Notes under the pieces: model-generated
What the model was told of the DNA's origin: nothing
Databases searched by the model: none
The model's input: the letters and a program-made list of their open reading frames with translations, nothing else
Assembly (NCBI RefSeq): GCF_000299035.1
Contig: NZ_JH921518.1
Span: 346,439-410,438, forward strand
DNA: 64,000 bases
Source of the DNA: Bacillus bingmayongensis
Lineage (GTDB): Bacteria; Bacillota; Bacilli; Bacillales; Bacillaceae_G
Direction of reading: 5' to 3'
Shown: positions 1 through 10,979 of the stretch, piece by piece
How the letters are laid out: each line of letters opens with the position of its first letter
Numbering within the stretch: position 1 is the stretch's first letter
Program-made: the position numbers and the translations under genes

Positions 1-3000
1 ACTTCTCTTGTCCTGACTCAATGATTTCTGCAATTAAATCCTTCTTTTTTTCCTGAAGCTCATGCATTTTTTCTTCAATTGTGCCATGTGCTACTAATTT
101 AATGACTTGCACAGTATTTTTTTGTCCCATTCGATATGCACGGTCTGCCGCTTGCTGTTCAACAGCAGGATTCCACCATAAATCGTACAGTATAACCGTA
201 TCAGCACCCGTTAAATTAAGTCCGGTTCCACCAGCCTTTAAAGAGATAAGGAATAAATCGCCTTCTCCCTTATTAAATCGATTGCATAGTTCTACACGAT
301 CAGCTGATGGTGTATTCCCATCTAAATAAAAATACGGGACAGCTTGACGATTTAACTCACGTCCAATAATGGAAAGCATCTTCGTAAATTGTGAAAAAAT
401 AAGAATTCGCTTCCCTGTACTTCTGCACTCCTCAACAATTTCGAGTAGCTGTTCAAATTTGGCTGAGCTCCCCTTATAATCATCAACAAACAACGCCGGG
501 TGGCAACAAACTTGCCGAAGCCTCGTTAAACCAGCCAAAATTCTAATTTTATTTTTACGCAATGTATCTTTGTCTAAATGTTTTAACGTTTCTTCTCTTA
601 GCTTTGCTAAATAAGCTGCATAAAGTTTTTTTTGATCTGGTAGTAGTTCAGACGATTGTAAGTGCTCTATTTTCTCCGGTAATTCTTGCAAGACATCTTC
701 TTTTAAACGACGTAATACAAACGGCTTCACTCGTTTTGCAATGTTTTCACGCCTCAAGTCTCCAAACTCTTTTCTTCCTGGAAGCAATTCCGGGAATACT
801 ACATGAAAAATGGACCAAAGTTCCTCTAATGAATTCTCTACAGGAGTTCCGGTCAGTGCAAAACGATACTCTGCTTGAATCGTTTTCACTGCCTTTGCAG
901 TTTGCGTCGTATGATTTTTAAACGCTTGCGCCTCATCCAAAAATAACGTATGAAATGGCTGTGCATATAGCCTTACATCTCTTCGCAATAAAGGATATGA
1001 CGTAATAATAACGTCAAACTTTGTAACATCTTTTAAAATATTTCGGCGCTCTGTTTGATTTCCATCGACGATAACAGCTCGTATATCAGGAGCAAATTTC
1101 TTTAGTTCACTCAGCCAGTTATAAACTAAAGAAGACGGCGATACGACTAAAACAGGTAGTTTCTTCTCTCGAATTTCAGGCAAAATGGAAGCGATAAAAG
1201 TAATGCTTTGCAGCGTTTTACCAAGTCCCATATCATCTGCTAATATGCCACCAAAACGATAATATGCGAGTGTCTTCATCCATTCAAACCCATATTTTTG
1301 ATACTCTCTAAGTACCGTAGTTAAGCTGTCCGGTACAGTAAACTTTAGATTTCTAGGGTTTTGAATGTTTTCCACCAATTTTTGAACAGATTGATCTACA
1401 CTCAAAACATTTCCTTCCTGAAGCGAACTCATCCATTTCACACTGCGAATTAGTGGTACATCCACTTCCTCGCCTTGTAATATGTCTTTTCGAATACCCG
1501 ATTCCTTTATAAACTGATTGATTTCATTAAACTCCTTACTCTCTAATGATAATAATGAACCGTTTGCTAATCGATAATACTTACGTTTCTCTTCAAGTGC
1601 AGCCAATACATTTTTAATATCAGACTCAGGAATCCCCTTTATATCAAAACGGAATGATAACCAATCTATTCGGTCTTTCCGCCTTACCCTTATCATAGGC
1701 CCGCTATTCCCTCGATGAATTCGTAACTTAATAGCAGTTGTCGCATAAATCTCCAGTAAACTCTTTAACTTCGGAACGACGTGATATAAGAAATTATATT
1801 CTGCTTCCTCATTATGCATAAAATAACCACCTTCTGTCTTCGCGAAGGCACTATTATTCATAATTTCTAAAATTTCTTGTTCTTTTTTCTCATCTCGATT
1901 GAAAACTGATGGTTGTCCATCCCCTTCTAACGGATTGATAACAACATTTCCATATTGGAATTCTAGTCCGGCAAGTAATCGATTCTTGACTCGATCTAAA
2001 AACAACTTGGCTTTAAGAGGTGTTTTTTCAATACGTTCCGATACAACCTCATCAATTCGGACGTTTCCAAGCTTCATTAAACCTGGCACTACTTTCGCTA
2101 TAAAATGCTCCATTTTCCCAGCTGGAATATGACATTGATTACTTCGAGACCGATCCATCATTCTCTTTAATTCAATAAGCCGATTACAATCTTCCGCATT
2201 TAGACGATATAATCTTCCTCCAAAAAGAGCATAACTATATGTATCCATTACTTGAACTTGTTGTAACCCATCAATCTGAAGTGTATATCCTCCGTTACTG
2301 CTTTTTTTGAACTCAAACTCTAGAGGTAATAGCTCTTTTGAAATATATATTCCATGGAATGAATGTTCATCATATTCAAACGTTACAAGTGGAGTAGCAG
2401 AAAGCAATGTAAGAATATGTTCCCATGAAGCAGGTGGAATAAAAATCATCCTTTCATCTTGCTCGGAATTCATTTGCAACGATTCTACATACATTTTTTC
2501 ATTCCGATACATTTGAATCAACTGTTGAATAACAGCATCTGTTTCCGGACGCAAGCTATAAGCATCTGGCGTGTAGGTAAAATCATTTGAACATATGAAA
2601 GGCTCTCTTTGTTCCACTTTATTAAGAAACTCTCTAATCTTATATACAGGATATAGCTTCTCAAGCTTCACCTGGATCCCAAACAAAGTTCCCCCGTTTT
2701 TTGAAACAACTGGAATACAAATAAATTCCACATCAAGTATCTTTCGCGTATCAAATCGATGCTGCTTACTTTTCGGACGCAGTGGCTTATCATCAAATAA
2801 ATCCAACATTCCATTCGCTATTTGAACATCTTGAGACATACTATTTATGGAACCGCTAGACTCCAATGTTTTTCCTGTTCGATTAAAATTATTGATATAT
2901 AGTAATACAGCTGCGATATGTTGGCAGTATGAAGCAAGAGAAGCTAACGAGGGACAACTGCATTTTCCAACAATATCACCATTGTCAGCAGTTTCTATCG

Positions 3001-3166
3001 TAACATAAAAATCTTCATTCCCTTTCACCGTCGCTCCGCAAATATTTCTCTCAGCATCATAATCCGTAATATTCACTTTGCTTGTCCTATAATACGCCTC
3101 ACCTTTTTTATATGAGGTTTTTCCGCACAATTGGGTAATTATTGTTTTATTCAATGTAAAGCTCAT
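1..3166 (-). CDS. SNF2-family DEAD/H helicase with SWIM zinc finger (3' end outside window)
   Basis: The frame is open from the ATG at 3166 to the left edge, about 1055 codons, so the C-terminus (probably only a few tens of residues) is missing. A SWIM zinc-binding motif (CSC near residue 70, then CQH) lies at the N-terminus. A SNF2 ATPase core follows: motif I DDMGLGKT near residue 642, motif II DEAQ near 745, LTGTP near 769 and the helicase C-terminal motif QAADRAYRMGQ near 1010. The family uses ATP to translocate on double-stranded DNA and remodel nucleoprotein. The SWIM plus SNF2 layout is the usual one for the large single-copy Firmicute protein; its cellular role is not defined by the sequence. 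The gene appears monocistronic. Confidence 0.93.
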   Translation of the reverse strand, partial: MSFTLNKTIITQLCGKTSYKKGEAYYRTSKVNITDYDAERNICGATVKGNEDFYVTIETADNGDIVGKCSCPSLASLASYCQHIAAVLLYINNFNRTGKTLESSGSINSMSQDVQIANGMLDLFDDKPLRPKSKQHRFDTRKILDVEFICIPVVSKNGGTLFGIQVKLEKLYPVYKIREFLNKVEQREPFICSNDFTYTPDAYSLRPETDAVIQQLIQMYRNEKMYVESLQMNSEQDERMIFIPPASWEHILTLLSATPLVTFEYDEHSFHGIYISKELLPLEFEFKKSSNGGYTLQIDGLQQVQVMDTYSYALFGGRLYRLNAEDCNRLIELKRMMDRSRSNQCHIPAGKMEHFIAKVVPGLMKLGNVRIDEVVSERIEKTPLKAKLFLDRVKNRLLAGLEFQYGNVVINPLEGDGQPSVFNRDEKKEQEILEIMNNSAFAKTEGGYFMHNEEAEYNFLYHVVPKLKSLLEIYATTAIKLRIHRGNSGPMIRVRRKDRIDWLSFRFDIKGIPESDIKNVLAALEEKRKYYRLANGSLLSLESKEFNEINQFIKESGIRKDILQGEEVDVPLIRSVKWMSSLQEGNVLSVDQSVQKLVENIQNPRNLKFTVPDSLTTVLREYQKYGFEWMKTLAYYRFGGILADDMGLGKTLQSITFIASILPEIREKKLPVLVVSPSSLVYNWLSELKKFAPDIRAVIVDGNQTERRNILKDVTKFDVIITSYPLLRRDVRLYAQPFHTLFLDEAQAFKNHTTQTAKAVKTIQAEYRFALTGTPVENSLEELWSIFHVVFPELLPGRKEFGDLRRENIAKRVKPFVLRRLKEDVLQELPEKIEHLQSSELLPDQKKLYAAYLAKLREETLKHLDKDTLRKNKIRILAGLTRLRQVCCHPALFVDDYKGSSAKFEQLLEIVEECRSTGKRILIFSQFTKMLSIIGRELNRQAVPYFYLDGNTPSADRVELCNRFNKGEGDLFLISLKAGGTGLNLTGADTVILYDLWWNPAVEQQAADRAYRMGQKNTVQVIKLVAHGTIEEKMHELQEKKKDLIAEIIESGQEK

Positions 3167-3312
3167 TATTTTGACCCTTCCCTAAAAATAATCATTCTCC
3201 ACTCTATATGCTATATAAAAAAAACATTAAAATACAAACATTTCTAATATCCCTATCTACTCTCATACAACATTTTACATGTATACACATCAATATAAAA
3301 TAACAATTACTT

Positions 3313-3352
3313 AAAAAAACAAAAAGGATTGCGTCCTAATAACGCAATCCTT
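3313..3352 (-). terminator. rho-independent terminator of the LysE-family gene
   Basis: A 10-bp perfect stem (aaggattgcg / cgcaatcctt) with a 9-nt loop. On the minus strand it is followed by a T-rich tract. It sits just past the stop codon of the exporter gene. Confidence 0.8.
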
Positions 3353-3355
3353 CTC

Positions 3356-3994
3356 TTATATGATTTCTCTTAACCCTTTAATTGCTTCATATCCAAAATA
3401 CATCCCAAATCCAACTAAAACAATTCCCGCAAAAATAGAAATCCATTTCATCATACGGTTATTTATAAATCTTCTTCCAAAATGAATAGAAGTCGCCATA
3501 AATAAATCCCAAATCATAATCCCAACAAATATTGTAATACTGTACAATAGCGCCTGTTCTTTTCCTACAGTACCAATTGCACTTGTCAAAACTGCCCCAT
3601 AAATACCAATCCAAAATACAATATTAAGTGGGTTAGAGATTGCAATTAAGAATCCTGAAGCAAATGATTTCATCGGATGTTCTCTTTCTCCATCCTCTTT
3701 GCTTTCCACTTGCTTAGAAGCATCCTTTATGCTTTCATACCCAAGATACAGTAGTGTAAAAAAACCGAATATCCAAATGATCAATTTCGCAACAGGTGTT
3801 GTTAAATAGACGGAAACCCCAAAATAAATTAAGAGCATCATAATGACATCTGCTGACATCGCTCCTACTCCAACAAGCCATGCACTTAAAAAACCATTTT
3901 TGATTCCTTTATTAATTTGAGCAACATTGATAGGTCCAACAGGTGCTGAGAGAGAAATTCCAAGTAGTAAGTAACTAAAAATTGTGCTTATCAT
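3356..3994 (-). CDS. LysE/RhtB-family amino acid exporter
   Basis: 212-residue polytopic membrane protein. The N-terminus has the family signature SAPVGPINVAQINKG, residues 17-31, followed by five or six hydrophobic segments and a charged loop near residues 95-105. LysE/RhtB proteins export amino acids or derivatives; the substrate cannot be read from the sequence. Its own terminator lies immediately downstream, and 136 bp separate its start from the glnL-like gene, so it is probably transcribed alone. Confidence 0.85.
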   Translation of the reverse strand: MISTIFSYLLLGISLSAPVGPINVAQINKGIKNGFLSAWLVGVGAMSADVIMMLLIYFGVSVYLTTPVAKLIIWIFGFFTLLYLGYESIKDASKQVESKEDGEREHPMKSFASGFLIAISNPLNIVFWIGIYGAVLTSAIGTVGKEQALLYSITIFVGIMIWDLFMATSIHFGRRFINNRMMKWISIFAGIVLVGFGMYFGYEAIKGLREII

Positions 3995-4089
3995 TTTTAA
4001 TTCACATCCTTACTTATGTACTCCACAGTATTTTTTACAATTAATTATAATCTTTTATTACCATTAAATGAAATAAAATCCAGAATTTA

Positions 4090-4125
4090 AAAACAAAAAA
4101 AAAGACGCCCATTTCTAAGCATCTT
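4090..4125 (-). terminator. terminator after the glnK-glnL pair
   Basis: Stem aagacgc / gcatctt (one G-U pair on the RNA) with a run of A on the plus strand, hence a U-run on the minus-strand transcript. It directly follows the response regulator stop. Confidence 0.65.
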
Positions 4126-4130
4126 CTTTC

Positions 4131-5063
4131 TTATTCCATCTCCATCAACCGCTTTGCCTCAAAATACAATACTTGAATAAACTTCTTCGTGTTAATTCTC
4201 GTATGCCCAGATGTTGTTAGTTCTTCTTTTGTCATTTCTGTCATACGCTTACGAACAATTGTAAAGTCAAAAAATTTCGGAGCATAGCTTTCAAATTTCG
4301 GATTTGAAAAATCAGTTAAACCAAGGGAAGCTAGATGATTTAAAGATTGATAAATCGCTCGGCGCACCCTTTGTTCTGAAGCTTTTCTTTCTTTATCAAT
4401 TTCTGCTTCAAAGGCACTTTCTCCTAATTTTTTAACCGTAATATGGTGAAAAATATCTTTTAAAGCCGGAAATCCATATGCAAAGGTTTTCTCTTTTTCT
4501 TGTCCACATAAATATTCCAGCATACTAAGTAAATCTTTACTTCCATTTTCTCCTGCAATCCCGAGTTCTGATAATAAAAAGCGTCCTGAGTCCGTTATTT
4601 TTTTCTCTTCTACTACCGATTCATTTCGCACTTGCGGTTGTTCCCATTGAAAAACGTTATTCAATGATTTTTGAATATCTTGTATGGATCGTTCCAATCG
4701 AATGCGTTCCATCACTTTTCGCACAACAGATACAACTTCAATCTTATTCAATGGTTTTGTAATATAATATTCAACCCCAAGTAAATAGGCCTCTCCAATC
4801 AGTTGCTTTGATTCTACTTGAGAAATCATAATTATTTTCCCTGTAAACGACGGTGCAATGTGCCGAACTGTTTCAATTCCATCACGAATCGGCATTAGCA
4901 AATCAATAAATAATATGTCTACCTTTTTAAAATTCAATTGATCTACTTCAACGAAAGTGCCATCTTCAACTTCTCCTACTACTTCTCCAAGATCTTCATC
5001 TTCAATGATTTGTGATAACATGGAGCGAAATACTTCATCATCATCTACAATATAATAAAACAC
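4131..5063 (-). CDS. glnL: GlnL (YcbB)-type response regulator
   Basis: 310 residues. The N-terminal receiver domain (about 1-120) has the acidic pocket DDD at 7-9, the phospho-acceptor Asp in LFIDLLMP and the Lys of TKPLNK. The C-terminal domain (about 160-300) matches the YcbB/GlnL type (SELGIAGENGSKDLLSMLEY) rather than the HTH output domain of CitT/DctR regulators. GlnL of Bacillus subtilis acts with GlnK on glutamine utilisation genes. Here it sits next to dicarboxylate and aspartate catabolism genes, so the signal and targets may differ (inference). One base separates it from the kinase gene. Confidence 0.85.
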   Translation of the reverse strand: MFYYIVDDDEVFRSMLSQIIEDEDLGEVVGEVEDGTFVEVDQLNFKKVDILFIDLLMPIRDGIETVRHIAPSFTGKIIMISQVESKQLIGEAYLLGVEYYITKPLNKIEVVSVVRKVMERIRLERSIQDIQKSLNNVFQWEQPQVRNESVVEEKKITDSGRFLLSELGIAGENGSKDLLSMLEYLCGQEKEKTFAYGFPALKDIFHHITVKKLGESAFEAEIDKERKASEQRVRRAIYQSLNHLASLGLTDFSNPKFESYAPKFFDFTIVRKRMTEMTKEELTTSGHTRINTKKFIQVLYFEAKRLMEME

Positions 5064-5064
5064 C

Positions 5065-6378
5065 TTATGCCTCCTCCCTCATTAAACTACACTTTGGTAG
5101 CCTTACAATAAACTTACAGCCTCTTTCATAATCTCCGCTCTGAAGCGTTACTTCTCCTCCCAGTTCCGTCACCATTTCCTTTATATAGGAAAGGCCAATT
5201 CCTGTCGACGGTGTTCCTGTTTGATCATATTTTGAAGTAAACCCTGGTTTAAATACTAGCTCCTTATACTTTGGTGTAATACCAGAACCATTATCTATCA
5301 CTTCAAATATCACAGTTTCATCTCGTTGATTAGCCGTTATCGTAATTGTACCTACATTTTCAATTGCTTCAACAGCATTTGCAACTAAATTATTTAAAAT
5401 CGACAATACAGTATAAACATGGTATTGCCCATGTTCACCTTCTATCTTTTTAAAAAATGTTATTCCTTTCCCTAATAGCTGAGCGTACTTCTCATTTATC
5501 CTGACAATCATTTCAGTAAGCTCATGACCTTCTATGTATTCAGAAAGATTTTTATCTAATAAAAGTTTTGATAATCCCGCAAAAATCCTTTGATTATCTT
5601 TTTTTATTTCGTGTACTTCTCCAGCAATTTTCAACACTTTTTTACTATGCATTTCTATGCTACTTGTATCATTACTAGCTTGCAAATTCCGATATAATTG
5701 ATATGCTTCTTGTGTAATTAATTCTGCATTTTGAAGTGTCTTTTTTAAATGAACAGATTCCACATATAAATTAGAAAGATGCATCAACATTTTTTCATTT
5801 TCTTTCCGAACCTGCGCTTCTTTTAATCTGGTTTCATATAAACTCATCATATTTAAGAACCCAAGGGCAAAAAAACTTCGAAAAACAGCGATAATAATCA
5901 GTTTATTTACTTCCGAAACTGTGATCGTTGTACCAAGTACCAAAAAGTGATTAAAAGCAAGTTCTGACATACTTGATATAATTTCAATTGAAATACCAAA
6001 ACATCCTATGATGAACGGTTTTTGATGAAATCTATTTACTCTACATAAAGAAAACAGACTTCCATAAATAAAATAATAAAAGAAGACTGGATAACGCAAA
6101 TAAAAAGACTCTGCTAAATCAAAGGTTCCTTGCAACATCCAATCAAGGCTAATTCGAAATATGGCAACGGATAGCCCAACGAGTAAACCTGCTACAATAG
6201 CTGGTATTTTCCGTAAAAACAATAGTAAAAAGAAAAAAATCGGTGTTCCAAAACTAACACGGAATGTATCATTAAACGGATGAAAATTCAGTTCTCCAGC
6301 TATTGGAACAATTAACACTAAAATGATTAAAAGGGACATATCTTTCTTCCACAATTGATTCCAATTCAAAGATGCCAC
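5065..6378 (-). CDS. glnK: GlnK-type membrane sensor histidine kinase
   Basis: 437 residues. Several membrane segments fill about residues 1-185, with no recognisable extracellular PAS/Cache sensor, so sensing is probably in the membrane or by partner proteins. A helical region follows, with a candidate phospho-His in the sequence GEVHEIKKD. The C-terminal HATPase domain shows the N box (NNLVANAVEAI), DNGSGI and TGIGLSY. Length and layout fit GlnK rather than the roughly 540-residue CitS/DctS/MalK kinases. It lies downstream of the malic enzyme gene but a terminator-like hairpin stands between them. Confidence 0.82.
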   Translation of the reverse strand: MASLNWNQLWKKDMSLLIILVLIVPIAGELNFHPFNDTFRVSFGTPIFFFLLLFLRKIPAIVAGLLVGLSVAIFRISLDWMLQGTFDLAESFYLRYPVFFYYFIYGSLFSLCRVNRFHQKPFIIGCFGISIEIISSMSELAFNHFLVLGTTITVSEVNKLIIIAVFRSFFALGFLNMMSLYETRLKEAQVRKENEKMLMHLSNLYVESVHLKKTLQNAELITQEAYQLYRNLQASNDTSSIEMHSKKVLKIAGEVHEIKKDNQRIFAGLSKLLLDKNLSEYIEGHELTEMIVRINEKYAQLLGKGITFFKKIEGEHGQYHVYTVLSILNNLVANAVEAIENVGTITITANQRDETVIFEVIDNGSGITPKYKELVFKPGFTSKYDQTGTPSTGIGLSYIKEMVTELGGEVTLQSGDYERGCKFIVRLPKCSLMREEA

Positions 6379-6405
6379 TTCCTATTTATGAATTATATTT
6401 ACAAA

Positions 6406-6434
6406 GAAAGCCCGCTTATCATATAAACGGGCTT
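6406..6434 (-). terminator. terminator between malic enzyme and glnK
   Basis: Perfect stem aagcccg / cgggctt with a 13-nt loop, located between the malic enzyme stop and the kinase start. On the minus strand the tail is ctttgta, only moderately U-rich, so read-through into glnK-glnL is plausible. Confidence 0.6.
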
Positions 6435-6439
6435 CATTT

Positions 6440-8152
6440 CTATAGCGTTACCTGTTTTGCTGCTTTTACTTGTCGATATACAGGATGCCACATTGCTTCT
6501 TTAACAGCTTTTCTGATATCGTTATCACTGAGTTCCTCGCGAGCAACACCTTCAGCAACTGCTGCTTTGGCTACTTCAATTGCTACTATCTCTGAGATGT
6601 TACGGAGTTCTTCTACTTCTGGAAGAATAGGTGCTCCTGGCTGACTCGTATCTACCATGCTTGCTACTGCTTCTGCCGCTGCTGCAAACATACCATCTGT
6701 CATTACACTCGCACGAACAACAATTGTTCCAAGGCCAAGCCCTGGGAAGATTAGCGCATTATTTGATTGTCCAATTATATACGTAACACCATCATATGTA
6801 ACTGGCTCAAATGGACTTCCAGTTGCCACTAACGCTCGTCCTTCTGTCCAATGGATTAAATCTATTGGTTTTGCTTCTGCAAGTGGTGTTGGATTAGACA
6901 TTGGTAAAATAATTGGTCTGTCTACATGAGAAGCCATTTCTTTAATTATTTCTTCTGTAAAGGCTCCAGCTACCGTTGATGTACCAATTAAAATTGTTGG
7001 CCTTACATGCTTTACAACTTCTGCAAGTCCAATTGTTTCATTTTGTTTCCACTCTCGCACTTCTGATTCTTTACGAGCGTATGGATTTTGGAAATCCAGA
7101 AGATCCTTCATGTTATCTGTAAGTAAACCATTTCGATCAATGCACCAGAAACGTTCATTTGCTTCTTCTTCTGATAAACCTTCGCGAACCATTGCATCTC
7201 GCACTTGATCAGCAATCCCGATTCCAGCTGTTCCAGCACCAAATACTACAACACGATGTTCGCATAAAGGAACACTAGAAGCTTTCACTGCTGATAATAC
7301 AGCTGCTAGTGAAACTGCACCAGTTCCTTGAATATCATCATTAAATGTACATACATGATCACGATATTTATCTAAAATTTTACGTGCATTACGTGAACTA
7401 AAGTCTTCCCAATGTAGTAATGCTTTTGGGAACTTGTTACATACAGCTTTTACAAATGTATCGATAAATGTATCATAGGTCTCTCCAGTTATACGAGGAT
7501 GACGGTTTCCAATATAAAACGGATTATTTAAAAGATCCTCTCGGTTCGTTCCTACATCTAAAATGACAGGTAATACACGACTAGGATCGATTCCAACCGC
7601 CGCCGTATAAACAGCTAGCTTTCCGATAGCGATATTAATACCTCCAACGCCCCAGTCACCAATTCCTAATATTCCTTCTCCATCTGTTACAACGACCAGA
7701 TCAATATTTTCAGCCGTTGCACCAATATTAGCAAACGCTTCTTCAATACCAGAAGGATCATTAATGGATAAATAAATTCCACGCGGTTTGCGATACTCAT
7801 GACTATATCTTTGAATGGCTACACCAACAGTTGGCGTATATACAATTGGGAGCATTTCTCGTAAATGATCTGTCAGTAGACGATAAAATAATACTTCATT
7901 TCGATCATGGAGTGCTGTTAAGTATACATTCTTTAATAAGTCATCCGGCTGTGAACTAAATTGTTCATATGCGCGGCGCGCTTGCTCATCTAATGTTAAT
8001 ACCGCTGGCGGTAATAGCCCTTTTAATCCTAGTTCTTCCCTTTCTTCTTTTGTGAAAGCGACACCTTTATTTAAAAGTGGTGTTGCTAATACTTCTACTC
8101 CTCTTAATGTTGTTTCTAATGCGCCATTAGAGGAAACCGTAAATTTACTCAT
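6440..8152 (-). CDS. NAD-dependent malic enzyme (malate to pyruvate and CO2)
   Basis: 570 residues from the ATG at 8152, chosen because a purine-rich GTAGGGATGG precedes it; upstream in-frame ATGs at 8173 and 8182 have poorer context. Family marks are YTPTVG in the malic N-domain, the [12 protein letters not shown] segment, FNDDIQGTG and a Rossmann motif [13 protein letters not shown]. The size is that of the large NAD-type enzymes (MaeA/MalS), not the short decarboxylating YtsJ type. With the neighbouring aspartase and symporter it would complete aspartate or C4-dicarboxylate conversion to pyruvate, apart from fumarase, which is encoded at 31135. Confidence 0.92.
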   Translation of the reverse strand: MSKFTVSSNGALETTLRGVEVLATPLLNKGVAFTKEEREELGLKGLLPPAVLTLDEQARRAYEQFSSQPDDLLKNVYLTALHDRNEVLFYRLLTDHLREMLPIVYTPTVGVAIQRYSHEYRKPRGIYLSINDPSGIEEAFANIGATAENIDLVVVTDGEGILGIGDWGVGGINIAIGKLAVYTAAVGIDPSRVLPVILDVGTNREDLLNNPFYIGNRHPRITGETYDTFIDTFVKAVCNKFPKALLHWEDFSSRNARKILDKYRDHVCTFNDDIQGTGAVSLAAVLSAVKASSVPLCEHRVVVFGAGTAGIGIADQVRDAMVREGLSEEEANERFWCIDRNGLLTDNMKDLLDFQNPYARKESEVREWKQNETIGLAEVVKHVRPTILIGTSTVAGAFTEEIIKEMASHVDRPIILPMSNPTPLAEAKPIDLIHWTEGRALVATGSPFEPVTYDGVTYIIGQSNNALIFPGLGLGTIVVRASVMTDGMFAAAAEAVASMVDTSQPGAPILPEVEELRNISEIVAIEVAKAAVAEGVAREELSDNDIRKAVKEAMWHPVYRQVKAAKQVTL

Positions 8153-8201
8153 ACCATCCCTACCTTTATTCATATATACCACTTCTATATTGTAAACAAA
8201 A

Positions 8202-8222
8202 AAGAGGGGAATGTCCCCTCTT
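8202..8222 (-). terminator. terminator between aspartase and malic enzyme genes
   Basis: Perfect 9-bp stem (aagagggga / tcccctctt) with a 3-nt loop, next to an A-rich stretch (U-rich on the minus-strand RNA). It lies between the aspartase stop and the malic enzyme start. Confidence 0.6.
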
Positions 8223-8225
8223 CTT

Positions 8226-9668
8226 TTAATTTTTCTTTAGAAGAGCTGCTCCCGCAATCCCCGGATGTGTCATTTCATATGGATCTAAAATTAAATCTAA
8301 TTCTTCTTGTGATAAAACACCATTTTTCACACAAAGCTCCCTGACAGACTGTCCTGTCGCAATTGCTTCTTTCGCAACGCGAGCTGCTGCTTCGTATCCA
8401 ATATGCGGATTCACAGCCGTGATAATACCAACGCTTTTCTCAACATATTCTTTCAATCGTCCCTCATTCGCTTCAATTCCTTTTAGGCAATTATCTGTAA
8501 AGGCACGGAAACCATTATTCATAATGCTAATCGATTGAAGTAAATTAAAGACAAGTACTGGTTCCATAACGTTTAGCTCTAATTGGCCTGCTTCTGAAGC
8601 AAGGCAAATCGTATGATCATTACCGATTACTTGGAACGCGATTTGATTAATTACTTCCGGCATAACAGGGTTTACTTTCCCTGGCATAATAGATGAACCC
8701 GGTTGACGAGCTGGCAACATAATTTCTGCTAATCCAACACGTGGGCCTGACGCCATTAAGCGAAGATCATTTGCAATTTTAGACATATTCATCATACATA
8801 CTTTCAGCGCAGCTGATACTTCCGTATATGCATCTGTATTTTGCGTTGCATCTACTAAATCTTCCGCTCCAACAAGAGGTAGCTCACTAATTGAAGCTAA
8901 ATGTTTCACTACCGCTTCAATGTACTCTGGATCTGCATTTAATCCTGTACCTACTGCTGTTGCTCCCATATTTACTTCATATAAATGTTGACGAGATTGC
9001 TGAATTCGTTTTATATCGCGTTCAATTACACGAGCATATGCTTTAAATTCTTGTCCAAGACGAATTGGTACAGCATCTTGTAAATGTGTGCGTCCCATTT
9101 TAATCACATGATCAAATTGCTCAGCTTTTAATTCAAACACATCATGCATATAACCCATCGTTTGTAGTAATACTTCTAATGCATTTAATGTTGCAATATG
9201 AATTGCTGTTGGAAATGCATCATTTGTTGACTGTGCCATATTCACATGACTATTTGGGCTAATATAATGATAGTCTCCCTTTTCCATCTCTAATAATTCA
9301 AGGGCACGATTAGCAATTACCTCATTTGCATTCATATTCATTGAAGTTCCTGCTCCGCCCTGAATTGGATCGACGATGAAATGATCATGCCATTTCCCGT
9401 CAAGAATTTCTTGTGCAGCTTCGGCAATAGCACCGCCTTTTTTCAATTCCAATCTTCCCACATCTATATTAGCAAGTGCAGCTGCCTTTTTAACAATCGC
9501 AAATGCTTTAATTAAACCATCATGAATTTTATAGCCTGTGATCGGAAAGTTTTCTACAGCACGCATTGTTTGCACTCCGTAATAAGCATGCATTGGTACT
9601 TCTTTTTCACCTAAAAAATCTTTTTCAATTCTTACATTTTTTGTAGTTTCAGTTACTGTTGCCACCAT
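8226..9668 (-). CDS. aspA: aspartate ammonia-lyase (aspartase)
   Basis: 480 residues from ATG 9668, which stands 5 nt after a GAGGAG ribosome binding site; a GTG two codons earlier would overlap that site. The fumarase/aspartase signature [12 protein letters not shown] is followed by MPEVINQ, the aspartase form, in contrast to the TQSEALT form of the fumarase at 31135. The reaction is L-aspartate to fumarate plus ammonia in the cytoplasm. The gene is 20 bp downstream of the dicarboxylate/amino acid symporter, so the two are very likely cotranscribed and handle imported aspartate. Confidence 0.92.
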   Translation of the reverse strand: MVATVTETTKNVRIEKDFLGEKEVPMHAYYGVQTMRAVENFPITGYKIHDGLIKAFAIVKKAAALANIDVGRLELKKGGAIAEAAQEILDGKWHDHFIVDPIQGGAGTSMNMNANEVIANRALELLEMEKGDYHYISPNSHVNMAQSTNDAFPTAIHIATLNALEVLLQTMGYMHDVFELKAEQFDHVIKMGRTHLQDAVPIRLGQEFKAYARVIERDIKRIQQSRQHLYEVNMGATAVGTGLNADPEYIEAVVKHLASISELPLVGAEDLVDATQNTDAYTEVSAALKVCMMNMSKIANDLRLMASGPRVGLAEIMLPARQPGSSIMPGKVNPVMPEVINQIAFQVIGNDHTICLASEAGQLELNVMEPVLVFNLLQSISIMNNGFRAFTDNCLKGIEANEGRLKEYVEKSVGIITAVNPHIGYEAAARVAKEAIATGQSVRELCVKNGVLSQEELDLILDPYEMTHPGIAGAALLKKN

Positions 9669-9688
9669 TACCACTCCTCATTTATTTC

Positions 9689-10960
9689 TTATGCTGCTTC
9701 TGTTTGCTTGACAGTTTCTACATATTGTTTTGCTTTCTCATGATCAAATTCGTCTTCCCATTTTGACATAACAATAGCTGCTAGTGCGTTTCCTAACACG
9801 TTGACAGATGAGCGAATCATATCTAAAATGCGGTCAATACCAGCAATTAATGCAATACCTTCTAATGGTAATCCCATTGAACCTAATGTTGCTAACACAA
9901 CAACAAATGAAGCACCTGGAACCCCAGCCATACCTTTTGACGTTAACATTAAAACGAATAATAATGTAACTTGCTCCGTTAATGACATGTGTACACCGTA
10001 CATTTGGGCGACAAACAATGCTGCTAATGCTTGGTAAATGGCCGAACCAGTTAAATTAAATGTATACCCTGTTGGAATAACAAAAGAAGCAACCGCCTTC
10101 GGACAACCGAACTCTTCCATTTTTCTCATAATATTAGGTAAAACAGCTTCTGAACTTGCTGTTGTAAACGAAAGGATAAGTTCTTCTTTTAAAATTTTCA
10201 TTAATGTAAAAATGTTTACTCCTACCATACGTGCATTAATACCTAATACAACAATAACAAATAGTATAACAGTTACATACACAGCTAGCACTAATTTTCC
10301 TAAAGGAAGTAGTGTTGCCACACCAAACTTCGCAACTGTAACAGCAATCAGTGCAAATACGCCAAACGGAGCAAATTTCATAACTTGGTTTGTGACCCAA
10401 AACATCGCTTCGAGCACACCTTCAAAGAAATTAAAAACTGGCTTTCCTTTCTCACCAATTGCTGCAACTCCTAAACCAAATAGCACTGAGAAGAAAATAA
10501 TCGGTAATAAATCACCTTGTGCCAGTGATTCAAATACATTTGTCGGTACAATGTGAACAATCGTTTCTGCAAAGCCTTTTTTCTGCGTTGCATCAGCAGT
10601 TTCTTTGTATGATGAAATATCACTTTGTTGTAGGCTATTCATATCAACGCCCGTTCCCGGATGGAACACGTTCGCTGCGATTAATCCCATTAAAATTGCG
10701 ATTGTTGTAATAATTTCAAAATAAAGAATTGTCTTACCGCCCAGCTTTCCAAGCTTTTTCATATCCCCTACACCAGCTACCGCAACAACCAGTGCTGAAA
10801 TAACAATTGGTACCACAATCATCTTAATTAAATGAATAAATATATCCCCAATTGGTGTGATATAAGAAATCGCTGTTTTATTGCCATAAAAGATTGCCCC
10901 TACTACAATCCCTAAAACAAGTGCAACAAATATTTGTGTTGCCAATCCGAATTTTTTCAT
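9689..10960 (-). CDS. dicarboxylate/amino acid:cation symporter (DAACS family)
   Basis: 423-residue membrane protein with the glutamate-transporter fold. It has hydrophobic segments throughout, a re-entrant loop motif TASSEAVLP near residue 267, and the substrate/Na region GYTFNLTGSAIYQALAALF. The family moves glutamate, aspartate, succinate, fumarate or malate with protons or sodium. It is the first gene of a block with aspartase, which points to aspartate or C4-dicarboxylate uptake (inference). A cre-like element lies 20 bp upstream of its start. The ribosome binding site is AAGGGGATG. Confidence 0.9.
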   Translation of the reverse strand: MKKFGLATQIFVALVLGIVVGAIFYGNKTAISYITPIGDIFIHLIKMIVVPIVISALVVAVAGVGDMKKLGKLGGKTILYFEIITTIAILMGLIAANVFHPGTGVDMNSLQQSDISSYKETADATQKKGFAETIVHIVPTNVFESLAQGDLLPIIFFSVLFGLGVAAIGEKGKPVFNFFEGVLEAMFWVTNQVMKFAPFGVFALIAVTVAKFGVATLLPLGKLVLAVYVTVILFVIVVLGINARMVGVNIFTLMKILKEELILSFTTASSEAVLPNIMRKMEEFGCPKAVASFVIPTGYTFNLTGSAIYQALAALFVAQMYGVHMSLTEQVTLLFVLMLTSKGMAGVPGASFVVVLATLGSMGLPLEGIALIAGIDRILDMIRSSVNVLGNALAAIVMSKWEDEFDHEKAKQYVETVKQTEAA

Positions 10961-10979
10961 ATTATTTTCATCCCCTTCA

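Noticed and set aside
5065-6378. Classification of the kinase as DctS/CitS/MalK
   Set aside because: Too short, lacks the periplasmic sensor and PAS domains, and its partner has a YcbB/GlnL output domain.
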